Made by a program: the position numbers and the translations under genes
The notes under the pieces: generated by a model
Seen by the model: only the letters and a program-made list of their open reading frames with translations
Database searches by the model: none
What the model was told of the DNA's origin: nothing
Shown here: positions 10,111-21,115 of the stretch, in pieces
Layout of the letters: each line of letters begins with the position of its first letter
Numbering within the stretch: position 1 is the first letter of the stretch
From: Viridothelium virens
Lineage: Eukaryota; Ascomycota; Dothideomycetes; Trypetheliales; Trypetheliaceae
Direction: 5' to 3'
NCBI GenBank assembly: GCA_010094025.1
Contig: ML991785.1
Location: 186,001 to 250,000, forward strand
DNA: 64,000 bases

Positions 10111-13100
10111 GTTGTCTTCAACGCTGCGAGGTAGCGCGTCGAATTGCTTCTGGCCAGGTCGAAGGAACTAGACTTGCAGGATATTGCAGAGATGGTGCAG
10201 AAAGGTCTTGGAAGCAGCGTCAATGAGAATGTGTCGATGCAAGCTGGAGTAGGGCGAGTAGGCTGAATAAATGCGAACCGCCAGACACAAACGTTGAAGA
10301 AAGCAAAGGAAGCCAGATTTGTTGAAGGAGCAACTAGGGGCGCCACAATCAATTTGTATGGGTGTGAAGCAGAGGAGCGTCGACAGCCCTCTAAATTGTG
10401 ATGCATACGCCCAAGCAGGTGTTCCGCACAGGCCTCGAGTGATATCCAGCCGTGATGGCAGTCACGTTATTCTAGGTGAGGTGCAGGTTAGTTGCGTTAG
10501 AAGCTTCACCGCAATTGTCAAAACTAGCACCGGTGTGCTCTCAAGCTTGCACCAGTATTTCCAGAAAGAGCACAATCTAGGTAGGCAGGACGAAAAGTGA
10601 GGCGGGTCGGGGAGACACCCAAGAACGGATGAAGCACTTAAAGAAAAGGATGAGAGAAACATAAGCAGACGGCATGCTGTAAACTACCAAGATTCGCGGG
10701 GAAACACCAATAAAAGAGCTTCAGAAATATGGGGCTTCAAGTCCACGGCAAATTGTGTCGATGGGTGGACCGCAAAGGCCGGAAGACGAAGTGTTACACA
10801 AGGCTGAGAGAAGAGCCGCATTGCCTGGAATCAGAACGCATTTTGACGAAGCCCAAAAAAGAAAAGCTATCAAGCTTCTTCCAACCGCTTGTTGGATTGT
10901 CCACTTATGCGGTGAGCAGGGTTTCTGAGGCCGCAGTTTCGAGCAGACTAGTGTTGGTATGCAAGCCAGAATGTGCCTCACGCAGGCAGATTCAAGCTCG
11001 TGCGCGCTCATAGGCTCATACCTGGCCTGGCGCTCACCTTCACAGAAGATAGATGATAGGCGTATCGACAAGCATATTTGTACAGCTCTCACCCCCATTC
11101 AAGCTTGAATGAATTGCTTGAGACAGAAGCGTCGGAGGTTATCTGACGTGGAGCTGTTACCGTCGAGGAGAGAATTGATGACAGCCTCACGCCAGATGGA
11201 TACGAGATGGTGGAGGTCCACAGAGGCGGAGAGAGGCGCGATGCTCCTAGGCAGAAAGGCAACCGAATAAGCCACCCTAGCCCTCAAGAACAGTCACCGA
11301 AGTGGAGGCTCATAAGGCTGGAGCTGGACCACGATGGGCAAGGTGCTGTTCGTCATTGACCGGGACAAACTCCCCAGTATTTTCTAGAAGGCGGCCGGAC
11401 CGTTTTCCCGGAACCAGCCTTCTTCACGGGTTGATTCAGTGCATGCCGGTAAGACCAGGGAGGAAGGTATGGATGTTTAACAGAGTTGCAGGTGGTTTAG
11501 CCCGAATCTGCTTACTCATCTACGTCGCTACGATGACGTAGCTCGGTTGAATAGACAGGCACCTAATGTTCGCAATTGCAAAGCATGGTCGCCGAATAGG
11601 AATGGCATCTGTAAGGTATGCACAATATGCAATTCAAGGCGGTAAAACGCTATTGCCTCAGCGACGTTACAGTGTCTAATAATATTCCTTTTCCTGGCCG
11701 CTGGAAAAGGCTGCAAATGGTTCCCTTGGTTGCACCCGGTGTGGCCAGGGTAACCACGTATCGATTCCAGGCCTGTGCTGCACTGAGCATTACTCTTCCG
11801 GTACTCTACCTATAACTTCATTGTCTTGCTAGCAGCTCCAGCCATAGATAGCCTTGCTCTGCTGCTGTTCCAAGGCCTCTTGGCTCAGTGCTGTCACCAA
11901 ACAGCCTCAATGCATCATACTTCGCAGTAAAAGTAAAGTAGCTAATACTTACTATGTAGGGAAGTCGTGCGCGCAAATGGCTAGATCTATTAAATTAAGT
12001 AACCTCAGGTAGACATTGAGCCAATTGATTGTCGCAAGGTAGACCTATCGTGAGCGAGGACCCTTATGCGAGCCCGTGCCATTGAATTCCTAAGTACATG
12101 ATCAGGTAGGTAAACTACTAACCTTAGGTACCTACCTACCTGGTACCTTAGGTGGCTTTTAGTTTTGTTGTGGTTGTTGTGGGTCACGCGCTTGCCACAC
12201 CTGAAACTCCAGCTCTCGCCACACTACCTAGGAAGCCACGACTTCCTGTATTTCTGAGCGTGCGTGAGAAGACAACCCTCAAAGCAAGGGCAAGAAAAAC
12301 AAAAGAACAGGGATCAAGCCGGCCAGGTACTGTTGCTGGCAGAAAAATGACTGGCGCGGCCCGTCCCAGACTCAGACATCTAGCCTGTCTACCTGGTGAA
12401 GTCGATTTGCTGATTGTGGAGCTTTGCCTCAAAGATGACCAATGCTTCCAAGTTGGACAGCAAGATTCGATCTAGGAGACATGCAACCACGATCTTTGCT
12501 ACCCTAATGGTATCCCCAGTAAGCAGTTCGCCTCGGACGCTACTACCGTCCCATCCGTCGGAAGGATGTTGCGTATCAAGGTTGATACCCATGGATGGAA
12601 TTTAGATTTGTAATACGGACCTTCTGAGACGGCTCAGGTACACCCAAGCTTGAGGAATCTGAGGAACTTGAGCTGACGATTGTGGCTCTTAGGGGATGAT
12701 CTTAGCGCCTGAAAACAGTCCTTATACGACTGATCGATGTTCTAGGGCACTCTTAGACGACATGTTCCACACATGTCCCACTCAAAGATAAGGTGATATG
12801 CGAATGGTCATAGTGGACTCCGCGGAAGTACGCAACATCGAAACGGGTACCATATGTGCGGACGCACAGAGAAATTAGTACATTGACCGTGCTGTGGCCC
12901 TTATGGTCCGCCTACGGGAGGCAAGAGTCGGTCGCAAGTTCGCAACTCGCAAGCCATGACCATGGTGTCTGAGCCTTTATGAAACCGCGTATTGACCGCT
13001 GATAACGTAGCAGATCCCAGTACCTGGATGTCGACTTCAACAGACCGAAGGGAATTAGAATCTCGATGGCCCCAATGGATCTCAGATCCGTGCCAGACCA

Positions 13101-14285
13101 AGCTAGTGTTGCTAAAGACTTTGACATTCAGCTCGACCGAATGAGGGGACCCTCCGCACTGCAGCTTCGGGACGACCGTCGCGCCAACTGGAACGAGTAC
13201 GTTCGAAGTATTATGGCCGCCCTCAAAGCTCACCGAAACGATGATCAGGGAGGCACTGAGGCATGGCGGCAGTCCGAGCGGCTCGAGCCGTGCTCGAAAA
13301 GGTCGAATGCTCTGACGAGTGCCATATTAGCCGCAATGAAAGATCGCATTGTAGTGGTAAAGTCTGCTCAGCTAAATTGATGGGCCTGAAATGTTCCGGA
13401 AATGGATAAAATTTGCGGCAGTTTCGCATGATCCGATACTTTGGCCAGCCGTTATCAGTCCCCTGATCCATGGCTGATGGCACGCTCCGCGCACGCGAGA
13501 AACGAAAGACTTACATCTCGCTACCGGGAAAGGCGTAGCTCATGGGCGGACGGGCGATGCCATGATCTTGCTGCAGTTTCGAAACGTTCGGTTGGCAGAT
13601 TGAGGACCATGTGCGCCAGATACAAAAATAGTGAGGCTGAAATCTCTTCGTCCGGACGAATGAAAAAATCACACCTTTTGACTGATGATGCAATGGCAAC
13701 AAAGCAGGAGGCTGAAAAACGAAAACGGCCACATTGGACTTCGGGTAGACACTAGACGATGGAGTGCGTTGAGCAGACGTCGTCGAGCCTCTCAGGCACG
13801 GTGTCTGCCTAACCGCCTGATTACCTGGGCACGATGACCTTATTTTGCTTCTTCCTGCAAGGAGAGATTAGTCGAAATGCACACGAGTCAGGGGTAGCTG
13901 GCCAAGCCATTCAGGGAATCATTGCGAGCAAAGGTGGGTGACACAAGCAGGCCGTTAATAATTCTTGGACCCCCACGCCCCAGCATACGGTGACGATCAC
14001 ATGAAGGGACAGCCTCGTGGCTTCAGGTCGAAGATCTGGACTTGGAGGTACCTTTGTACCTAGTAAACTACGAGATAACCTCCTAGCCAGGAAGACCCTT
14101 CTAACCTATCTCACAGGTTCGCGCGACATCAATGTACAGTTATTTACCTACTGTCAGGGGAAGGTACTTGAGGTTTCAATTCCACAAGCTACTGGATCAG
14201 TCTTTCCAGGTGACTACCATACGAGAGAACTTTGCATGTTTTGCACCCACGCGCCAACTCCCGACTTCGCGACACATCCACCAGT
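10111..14285. other. 4.2 kb without a recognised gene
   Basis: Only short, motif-free open frames on either strand. The first 300 bases are the leader and promoter of the zinc-finger gene. 12,090-12,150 is dense in CCTA/GGTA steps (repeated TACCTACC, AGGTACCTTAGG). 12,900-13,380 has slightly longer overlapping frames on both strands but no recognisable protein. It may hold decayed sequence or long noncoding transcripts; I see nothing that proves either. Confidence 0.5.
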
Positions 14286-14346
14286 TCAGAGGTCATCCTC
14301 CAGGAACTTGTAGGCGAACTTAAAGTCCGCTTTACGACGGTTCATC
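14286..14346 (-). other. NOT5: last, short coding exon of NOT5
   Basis: A 61-nt exon after an intron at 14458-14347 (GTAAGT...GTCTAG, branch GACTGTTAG/TTAGTC). It encodes the last 19 residues, which match the conserved NOT3/NOT5 C-terminus. Confidence 0.88.
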
Positions 14347-16519
14347 CTAGACTAACAGTCAGCCGCAGGTCCTCATGATGCTATGTGGCACGCTTTGGCA
14401 GGGCTACCCACCAATTGCGTGCTTTAGTAGAAGCGGAAAAGGGACATCAGGGACTTACCAGGTACTCTCGTAATCAAAGAAGCGATACGTTCCTTGCTCG
14501 TACTCCTCCGTGATCTGCTTCGGCTCCTCATGCCGCTGAAACCACGTCTGATACATCTTGTGAAATCGCCAACTCGCGCCCTTCAGCGCTTTCGCCGCCA
14601 AATACTGCTCGTACGTGCCCTGTCGATAATAGAAGGCGTAGAACAGCGTATCTTGTTCGATATGATTATACAGTCTTGCATCATCAAGCACTGTGAGGGG
14701 TTCCTGTGGGTAATAAGGGGGGGTGTACATGTAGGGATGTGATGGTCGGTAATGCCGAGGCCGCTCGGCATCGACAGCTTCGGGAAAGGACTGGTAGGAT
14801 GCGGCCAGGGGGCGCTCGTCGATCGGTTCGATCGGGTTGACTGAAGAGGCAGCGGACTTGGTGTTCTCGAGAGCCGCGACGAGGTCTTGGAGGGAAGCAG
14901 GGAGATGGTAGATGGGTTCTTCCTCTTCCGGCTCTTCTGCTTGTTGGCGGGTTGTTTCACCATTGACTAGGGGCACACCGGAATCGTTCGATGGTTGTGG
15001 AGCTGAAGCACCAGAAGGCTTCCGACTTTCTGGTGCTCGCGGCCCGTCTTCCGCGGAATGTACCTTTGCTATGACATCTACTTTTTCCTGCAGCGGTGGC
15101 GTTGGCGGTCCACTGCTGACAGCTGCACTAGCGGCTGCGGCACTTGCATGACTGGGCGCTGGAGACTTTGCTGGAGGTTGTGCAGGAGTCTCCACTGCTG
15201 CAGGTACGGCTGGGCGTTGAGCAGGCGTTTGAGAACCCGATACGGGTTGCGAGGGTGCGGTCGATGGCGAGGCGGCGGAGCTTAACCTTCGTGGAGGGTG
15301 TTGTAATGCAGAAGTGGGGAAGGGTTGAGCACCTGGTGGTGGTGGTAGGGGCGCTATTCCGATTCCATTCTTGTCACTTGCGGCTGCAGCAGCCGCAGCT
15401 GAGGCATACTTCAGACCCTCTCCAGGCGCCCTTGTAGGTATTGGTGCGGGCTTCATGTGGTCTTTCTGCGCACCATTTGTTGTAGCTGGTGCGGCGGAAT
15501 GTAATGTTGCAAGTTGGGGCAGGGGCGACTTCAACTGCGTAGAAGGTCTTCTTGCGGACGGGCCTGTAGACTCAGATATTGATGGCTGCTTCTGCTTTTT
15601 AGAGTCCACATGACGCGTATCCAGCTCCTTGTCGTCTTCATGCACCGATTGTGCGTCTTGAGAAGATACTCTGTCCACGTCACCGCCCAGACCATATGCG
15701 TCCTCTTCTTCCTCGAGATTGAAATCATCGTAAATTGTGTCATCTTCCATAAAGTCCACCTCTTGGTTATTGTCAACATAATAGGTAATGCCTTCTTGCG
15801 CATCTTTGACTTGATCCGTTTCCACGTTGCCGTTCTCAAGTGCCCGCAGTAGAAGCTCTAGCTTGCCTATATGCCATTTATGTCGTTCTGTTAACCGCTC
15901 GAGCTCCGATATCCGGTCTGCTTTGGCAGTGTCTTTTCTGTTCTTCTTTACGGTTGATTGTACCAATTCTAGCTCAGCTTCGTGCGCCTCAAGCTGCCGT
16001 TCTAGTTCCTCTACGGTATTCCTCAAATAGTCGGCGATTTCAAGTTTCTCTCGCTCCTTGGGATCCAATTTCGCCGCTGCGGCTAGTCCCTCTTTCGAGA
16101 AAGCCTTGGTCTTCATCTCTTTTTCGACAGCCTTGAATTTTTCCATTTGCTACGCCGCAAAGCCTGGTTAGAATGCGCCTGCTAAGCAACTCATCTTGAA
16201 GCAGTACTTACCGTCTCTATCAGCTTCCGCTGATCAATGAGCGGCTTCTTGTCCTTGATTTCGCTCTGTGTGGCCCATGATTTGATTTGGTCCCGCGATC
16301 TTTGGAGCTTCTTGATCTCTTTTTTCAGCGAGTCTTCTAATTTCTCCTTCTGGGACGCGTTTGTCGACTGTTGAAGCTTGTCATAGATACTTTCGAAAGT
16401 AGCGACACCTTCCGCGACTCGTTTGAAGACTTTGTCCTGCACGCACTGTCAGAAACTGCAAGGCTGTCTCGTAGAGGCGAGCAGCTTACGATTTCCTGCT
16501 GGAGCTTTCGTTGTGCCAT
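14286..16519 (-). CDS. NOT5: CCR4-NOT complex subunit NOT3/NOT5
   Basis: Subunit of the CCR4-NOT complex, which deadenylates mRNA and links translation to mRNA decay; acts in cytoplasm and nucleus. Four exons: 16519-16490, 16436-16212, 16149-14459, 14346-14286; 668 residues. The tiny first exon encodes [10 protein letters not shown], joining to [14 protein letters not shown]; the coiled-coil Not3 N-terminal domain runs to about residue 235 (motifs [16 protein letters not shown] and [20 protein letters not shown]). An acidic stretch and a long Ala/Pro/Ser-rich linker follow. The C-terminal NOT box (from about residue 535) includes YFYPQEP-like [12 protein letters not shown], then [20 protein letters not shown], and RFFDYESTW. 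The 61-nt last exon adds [19 protein letters not shown], matching the family's end; without it the protein would stop at the splice donor. Confidence 0.95.
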
Positions 16520-16981
16520 ATCGCCTGCTTTGTTCAATAGGTCCGATGAACGGTGCAGGACGGATGTTGGTCAAGGAAGTCGGTGACACGAGAAATCAAG
16601 CGTGTTTTCTTCCGGAGCTGGGAGAGTCGTGTCTTGTAGGTGAGTCGGCATAAAGCGTGTTGTCCGCATCCGCGACGTGCAGGTGAAGCCTTGCAGGGGC
16701 TAGCCGCGGCTATTGTTATCACAACCAATGATAAGCTTTTACCGCGCGGTACAGCAACAAGTCCCTGGTTGACGTCCTGTGTACCATAACTCAATTACCC
16801 GCCTACCCGGTCTCTCTGTCTTAGGTGCCGTCTTCCTTTACAGCGCACCAACTAATTGATCGCTTCTGCATCGAGGCTTCACAACCCCTTTTTGGACTGA
16901 CATGCCTAGCTGAACAATGCTGAGCGCCAGTGACCGGCCAGTACTGAGCCGACTTAAGCTTGGCGCGTCTCTTCTACCGCC
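16520..16981. promoter_or_regulatory. shared divergent promoter of NOT5 and DTD1
   Basis: 462 bp between the two start codons, transcribed outwards on both sides. No TATA box is evident. Both genes are housekeeping (mRNA turnover, translation quality control), consistent with a bidirectional promoter. Confidence 0.6.
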
Positions 16982-17731
16982 ATGAAAGGTATTACAGGTT
17001 TACATGCCTCCACCCATTCAACCCAATCAGCTCGGGCATCTTCTCTGACCGTTCACCAGCAATTCTGCAGCGCGTCAAGTCTGCCTCTGTCACTGTTGAC
17101 GAGAAGCTAGTGTCCTCGATTGGTAAAGGTCTGCTCGTCTTTGCAGCCGTCGCCAAGGATGACACAGAAAAGGAGGCTGATGGTATGGCTTCGAAGATCC
17201 TGAAGACCAAATTATGGGACGATGAAAATGGAGGTCGCTGGAAAAAGAATGTACAGGACATCCAGGGCGAAATTCTCTGTGTTTCACAGTTCACGCTCTA
17301 CGCTACTACGAAGAAGGGCAACAAGCCGGATTTCCATAAATCTGCAAGCGGATCAAAGGCCAAGGTGCTGTACGATCATTTCTTTGCTAAGGTAGAGGAG
17401 GCATACTCGAAGGAGAAGGTCAAGAATGGGGTCTTTCAAGCAATGATGGACGTAGGTCTTGTAAACGATGGACCGGTAGGTGTCGACTACCGCTGTGAGG
17501 ACAGCGCGGTAAATCTCGTTTTCATCTATCCGTCTTACTTCACTGAAATCGCTGACGGTTGTCCACTTGTCTATCCAGGTCACAATTGAGATCAACACTG
17601 ATCCACCAAAGGATTTTGTAGATGTGCCAGAGCCCGAAGAAGGCGGCGTGGCTGGTACTTATTCAAATTCAAAGGGTGAATCTGGCGAAATTCACAAGAG
17701 CTTCACGATACCAGCAGAGTTGTTAGAATAG
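16982..17731 (+). CDS. DTD1: D-aminoacyl-tRNA deacylase
   Basis: Hydrolyses D-amino acids (and glycine from tRNA-Ala) off mischarged tRNA, a proofreading step in the cytosol. Exons 16982-16988, 17060-17475 and 17579-17731 give 191 residues. The first exon is only seven bases (ATG AAA G) and joins to read MKAILQRVKSASVTVDEK, the standard DTD start. The active-site pair is present: SQFTLYA and the Gly-cisPro motif in LVNDGPVTIEIN, the latter assembled across the second intron (GTAGGT...TCCAG). The tail after residue 165 (VPEPEEGGVAGTYS...) is a fungal extension. Downstream, cyclophilin-40 follows on the same strand after 292 bp. Confidence 0.94.
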
Positions 17732-18023
17732 CGCCAGGACATAAATTTTCTTATATGTACATTGAAGTTGTAGTACTCAAACTAAATATCCAATTACTCA
17801 ATTTATTCATGTGCGCCCCCAGTGGCGGATGCAGGGTGGGGCAAATTGTTTGTCCACAAGGCTGCGGTCAGGCCATGGAATCTTCTTGAATTTCGCAACT
17901 GAGCTTCACCCTAGCGCCTAGAAGTATACAACCTTTTGTGTCTCGACCTTTCAGCCTTTGACTGAACCTTTGACTTGCTTGTATTCCTGACGATTGCATC
18001 AGAACCTCAGCGGGCCTTCTAAA

Positions 18024-19334
18024 ATGGCATCTCAAGGTGATATTGCTTATGTGAATGGTAGACTTGAAGCTGACGAAGAATCTACAACAGAGCGACCTCG
18101 AGTCTTTTTTGACATTTCAGTCGGTGGCGTCGCACTCGGTAGAATCAACTTCGAACTTGTAGGTCATGTTTTCTTAGTTCTGTCCTGCAGTCCATCATTG
18201 TATAAATAGCAGATGCTGCATTTCAGTTATTCAGAGCTAATAAAGAACCCAGTACAATGACGGTGAGCATTTCTGGATTGCATCGACGGAGCTCTGGGCT
18301 AATGGGAACCAGTTGTTCCCAAGACAACGGAGAATTTCCGTGCACTGTGCACTGGAGAGAAGGGTACGGGCAAATTGGGCAAGCCACTATCCTTCAAAGG
18401 CTCCATCTTCCACCGTGTGATCAAATCTTTCATGATCCAAGGAGGCGATTTTACTGCAGGAAATGGGACAGGTGGAGAGTCAATTTACGGCGAGAAATTT
18501 GAGGATGAAAACTTTGAACTGAAGCATGAGAAAGCCTTCCTTCTTTCAATGGCCAATGCTGGCCCGGGAACCAATGGTTCCCAGTTCTTTATTACCACTG
18601 TGGAGACACCTCACCTTAACAGCAAGCATGTCGTCTTTGGTGAAGTGATCAATGGCAAGAGTATCGTGAGACAGATTGAGAACCTCCCCACGAAAAGTGA
18701 CAAGCCAGACAAGGATGTCGTCATTGAAGACTGCGGAGAACTGCATGGAGATGCCTACGCACATGCAAAGGAAAAGCAACCCGATACCACTGGCGATCCC
18801 TACGAAGATTTCCCTGAAGATCAAGGAGAAGACCTATCAGGCACCAGCATTGTCAAAATTGCTACGGAGCTCAAGGACCTGGGTAATAAAGCCTTCAAGG
18901 CTGGTGATCTCACTCTTGGTCTCGCCAAATACCAAAAGGGCCTTCGCTATTTGCACGAATATCCTGAAGCACAAGATTCCGATCCTAAAGATCTCAACCA
19001 GCAGCTCAAATCACTCAAGTTTACCCTCCACAACAACTCGGCGTTACTGCAGATCAAACTTAAACATTTCGATGATGCTGAAAAATCGGCGGCAAACGCC
19101 ATCGCGGTCGACGGTATCCCGGAAAAGGATCGAGGCAAGGCTTATTTTAGACGGGGTCAAGCGTTAGCAGCCAGGAAGAATGAGGAGGAAGCCGAAGAGG
19201 CACTCAACGAGGCTTCGGAGCGTGTGCCAGAAGACCCGGCAATCAAGAGTGCATTGGCTGAAGTAAGGAAGAAGGCATCAGACCGGGTGAAGAAAGAGAA
19301 AAAGGCATACAGCAAGTTTTTTGTCTCTGAGTAG
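18024..19334 (+). CDS. CPR6: cyclophilin-40-type peptidyl-prolyl isomerase with TPR domain
   Basis: Hsp90 co-chaperone that isomerises Xaa-Pro bonds; cytosolic. Exons 18024-18158, 18253-18262 and 18313-19334, 388 residues. The cyclophilin domain (about residues 28-195) has [31 protein letters not shown] and HVVFGEV, so the catalytic Arg, Phe and Gln positions are kept. The TPR region (about 225-365) has [40 protein letters not shown] and [20 protein letters not shown], the carboxylate-clamp pattern that binds the Hsp90 MEEVD tail. Exon 2 is a 10-nt microexon (TACAATGACG) that supplies the Y-N-D of [19 protein letters not shown]; no other splice combination restores that conserved block. Introns: 18159-18252 and 18263-18312. 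Gene symbol by analogy to yeast. Confidence 0.95.
18253..18262 (+). other. CPR6: 10-nt microexon of the cyclophilin-40 gene
   Basis: Flanked by AACCCAG on the left and GTGAGC on the right, with a GCTAAT branch site in the preceding intron. Its ten bases plus the first two of the next exon encode Y-N-D-V, matching the conserved cyclophilin FELxxDVVPKT block. Confidence 0.85.
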
Positions 19335-19917
19335 GAAGCAGTGTGGTCGCGCCACTCCATGTAGACTTCGCCGCCAAAGCGCTGGGGCTTGCTTTGATAC
19401 TTATCCGTAGCATCGCAAGCGATTGCACAGAGAGCATATCTTATAGCCTCTACCCAAGCAAATTTAGATACGAGTGCATAAACGTAATCTTACTGCCAAA
19501 AACAGTTTAGGTATTGACAACCTTCGCATTGAACAAGTCCACGGCTATCGCGCTACAGCAGCTAGAACCGGTTACGCAGCGCTATTCGTTCTTCGTAAGG
19601 GAGGATAGTGAGTTCGTAAATGACTATTGTTAATTGGCAAGTCTTATCCTCACTCTCAATGCAATCCCGACAAGGTCACTGGCTAGACATCCTCAGCCAG
19701 AATTCGATAGCTTAATAATTAGTATTCTTCGCGAGGCTCTATCCAGCTATTGCGGATCATCCGACCCGATTTACCCGTGATGGAATATGAAATACCCCGG
19801 GTTTTCTCCATGGTTTGCTGACCCATGCTGGTGCTACTTATGAAAAGCCAATGACAAATAGGATACGAGAAAATTTCTTTGCGAATGAGTTCGGAGTAAC
19901 ACGAACGGTGGGTACCT
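19335..19917. other. convergent intergenic region
   Basis: Between the 3' ends of the cyclophilin-40 gene (+) and the DUF7704 gene (-). AT-rich, probably the two 3' UTRs. No gene or repeat seen. Confidence 0.6.
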
Positions 19918-20406
19918 CTATTTCTTCTGTTTGGTCACACGAGCTTTGATTCCCAGACCAAGCAGAAAGGCAATCCTAGTCGCAGCGCCCACATAGACAA
20001 ACCCAATATTGCCCCAGTCGATAGCATTCCATCGCTGGAACTCCCAGTAGATACTTGGCCCCAGAGGAGAGACGCTATACAGATGTCCAAAATCAGCGAT
20101 AAGGAGACCCAACAAGAGCGTCCTCCAGACACGGATGTCGTGGGAACTACGAAGCACGAGGGCCTCGTTCAGAGCAAAGGCAAGGTAGAGATTGGCTAGC
20201 TGTGATAGAACGATCTTGGTGCCTAGTGGTGGTAGCAGACCGCCGGTTATGGGAGGTGCTGATGGAGCATGCGTCAAGGCAAGATAGGTATTTGGTTGAA
20301 GGTGAGCATAGTAGGCTCCCACGACAGTCGAGACCGGCTCGATGAAGAGAAAGAACAGTTGATACCAGGCCGGGTACGGACATCCGGCAGTACCAGAAGA
20401 GGCCAT
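19918..20406 (-). CDS. DUF7704 family multi-pass membrane protein
   Basis: Fungal membrane protein of unknown biochemical role. A single exon of 162 residues starting MASSGTAGCPYPAWYQLFFL; an in-frame upstream non-ATG extension is ignored. Family hallmarks: YQLFFLFIEPVSTVVGAYYA, LSQLANLYLAFALNEALVLR, then RVWRTLLLGLLIADFGHLYS, and a C-terminal RWNAIDWGNIGFVYVGAATR. About four hydrophobic segments (residues 12-30, 68-88, 103-120, 138-158) end in a basic tail (KARVTKQKK) that could be a cytosolic ER-type signal. It shares the intergenic region 20407-21115 with the F-box gene. The family name is from memory of its conserved blocks; function is open. Confidence 0.85.
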   Translation of the reverse strand: MASSGTAGCPYPAWYQLFFLFIEPVSTVVGAYYAHLQPNTYLALTHAPSAPPITGGLLPPLGTKIVLSQLANLYLAFALNEALVLRSSHDIRVWRTLLLGLLIADFGHLYSVSPLGPSIYWEFQRWNAIDWGNIGFVYVGAATRIAFLLGLGIKARVTKQKK

Positions 20407-21115
20407 TATGGTGGCACAAGTCTCCGTTGGGATCCGGCCCAGTGGAGGAGAGCCTGAAGATAAGGCAGGCACTGCAGGCAGACCGCTCTAGGACAGCGTC
20501 ACACCGGTCGGGAGACTGGGGAAGACTGGGGATGATTTTGGGAGTGTTGGGAGTGGTGGACGAAGTGACCGAGGTTGTCGATGATGGGATGATGACAAGA
20601 GCCGGCGGAGCTGAGGTTGAGTTTGACGGTTTGAGATCCAAATTTAGGGTTGGGATGCATTGCCATGGTTTCGGGGCGCCACGAATCGGGCATCGCTGCG
20701 CAACCAAGCAACACCCTTTCATCAACACACCGCTTTAGTCTCGCCTCCCCCATATATACACCACTGCTCCAAAACGCCCTCTTCCACCCTGTCCTCTATC
20801 TTCGTCGCTTCTACCCTTCTACCCTTCTACGCTACCACGCTTCTGCGCTCATTCGCGTGTCGCACCCATTCATTGCTAGCGGTCTGCCTGCGCTTGACTC
20901 AGTCCGCTGTCCTTTCCCTAACTTGTGTTGATCTTGCCTCAGAACCTCTCAGAAACTTCATCCTTGATGCAACGTCTTGCCTCAACTACCAACGCTCCTT
21001 CACTTTAGTTCCACCCTTCCCACTTGCAGCTTGTCTTCGAGCCCTACTTGCCTCTCGAGCTTCCGCCGACGCCTCCGGACTTGCTAACCATCTCATTAAT
21101 CTTTCATTTGTACCA
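20407..21115. promoter_or_regulatory. divergent promoter and long pyrimidine-rich leader of the F-box gene
   Basis: 709 bp between the DUF7704 gene (-) and the F-box/WD40 gene (+). 20,480-20,640 is G-rich on the plus strand (so C-rich towards the minus gene); 20,740-21,060 is a C/T-rich leader with short direct repeats (TTCTACCC) towards the plus gene. The frame upstream of 21116 stays open but has no ATG, so it is read as 5' UTR. Confidence 0.6.

Noticed and set aside
12901-13380. Overlapping frames of about 105-110 codons on both strands
   Set aside because: No start context, domain or splice partner; both strands equally open, which suggests chance.
20660-21115. N-terminal extension of the F-box protein
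   Set aside because: Frame is open but without any ATG before 21116, and the sequence is a typical C/T-rich leader.
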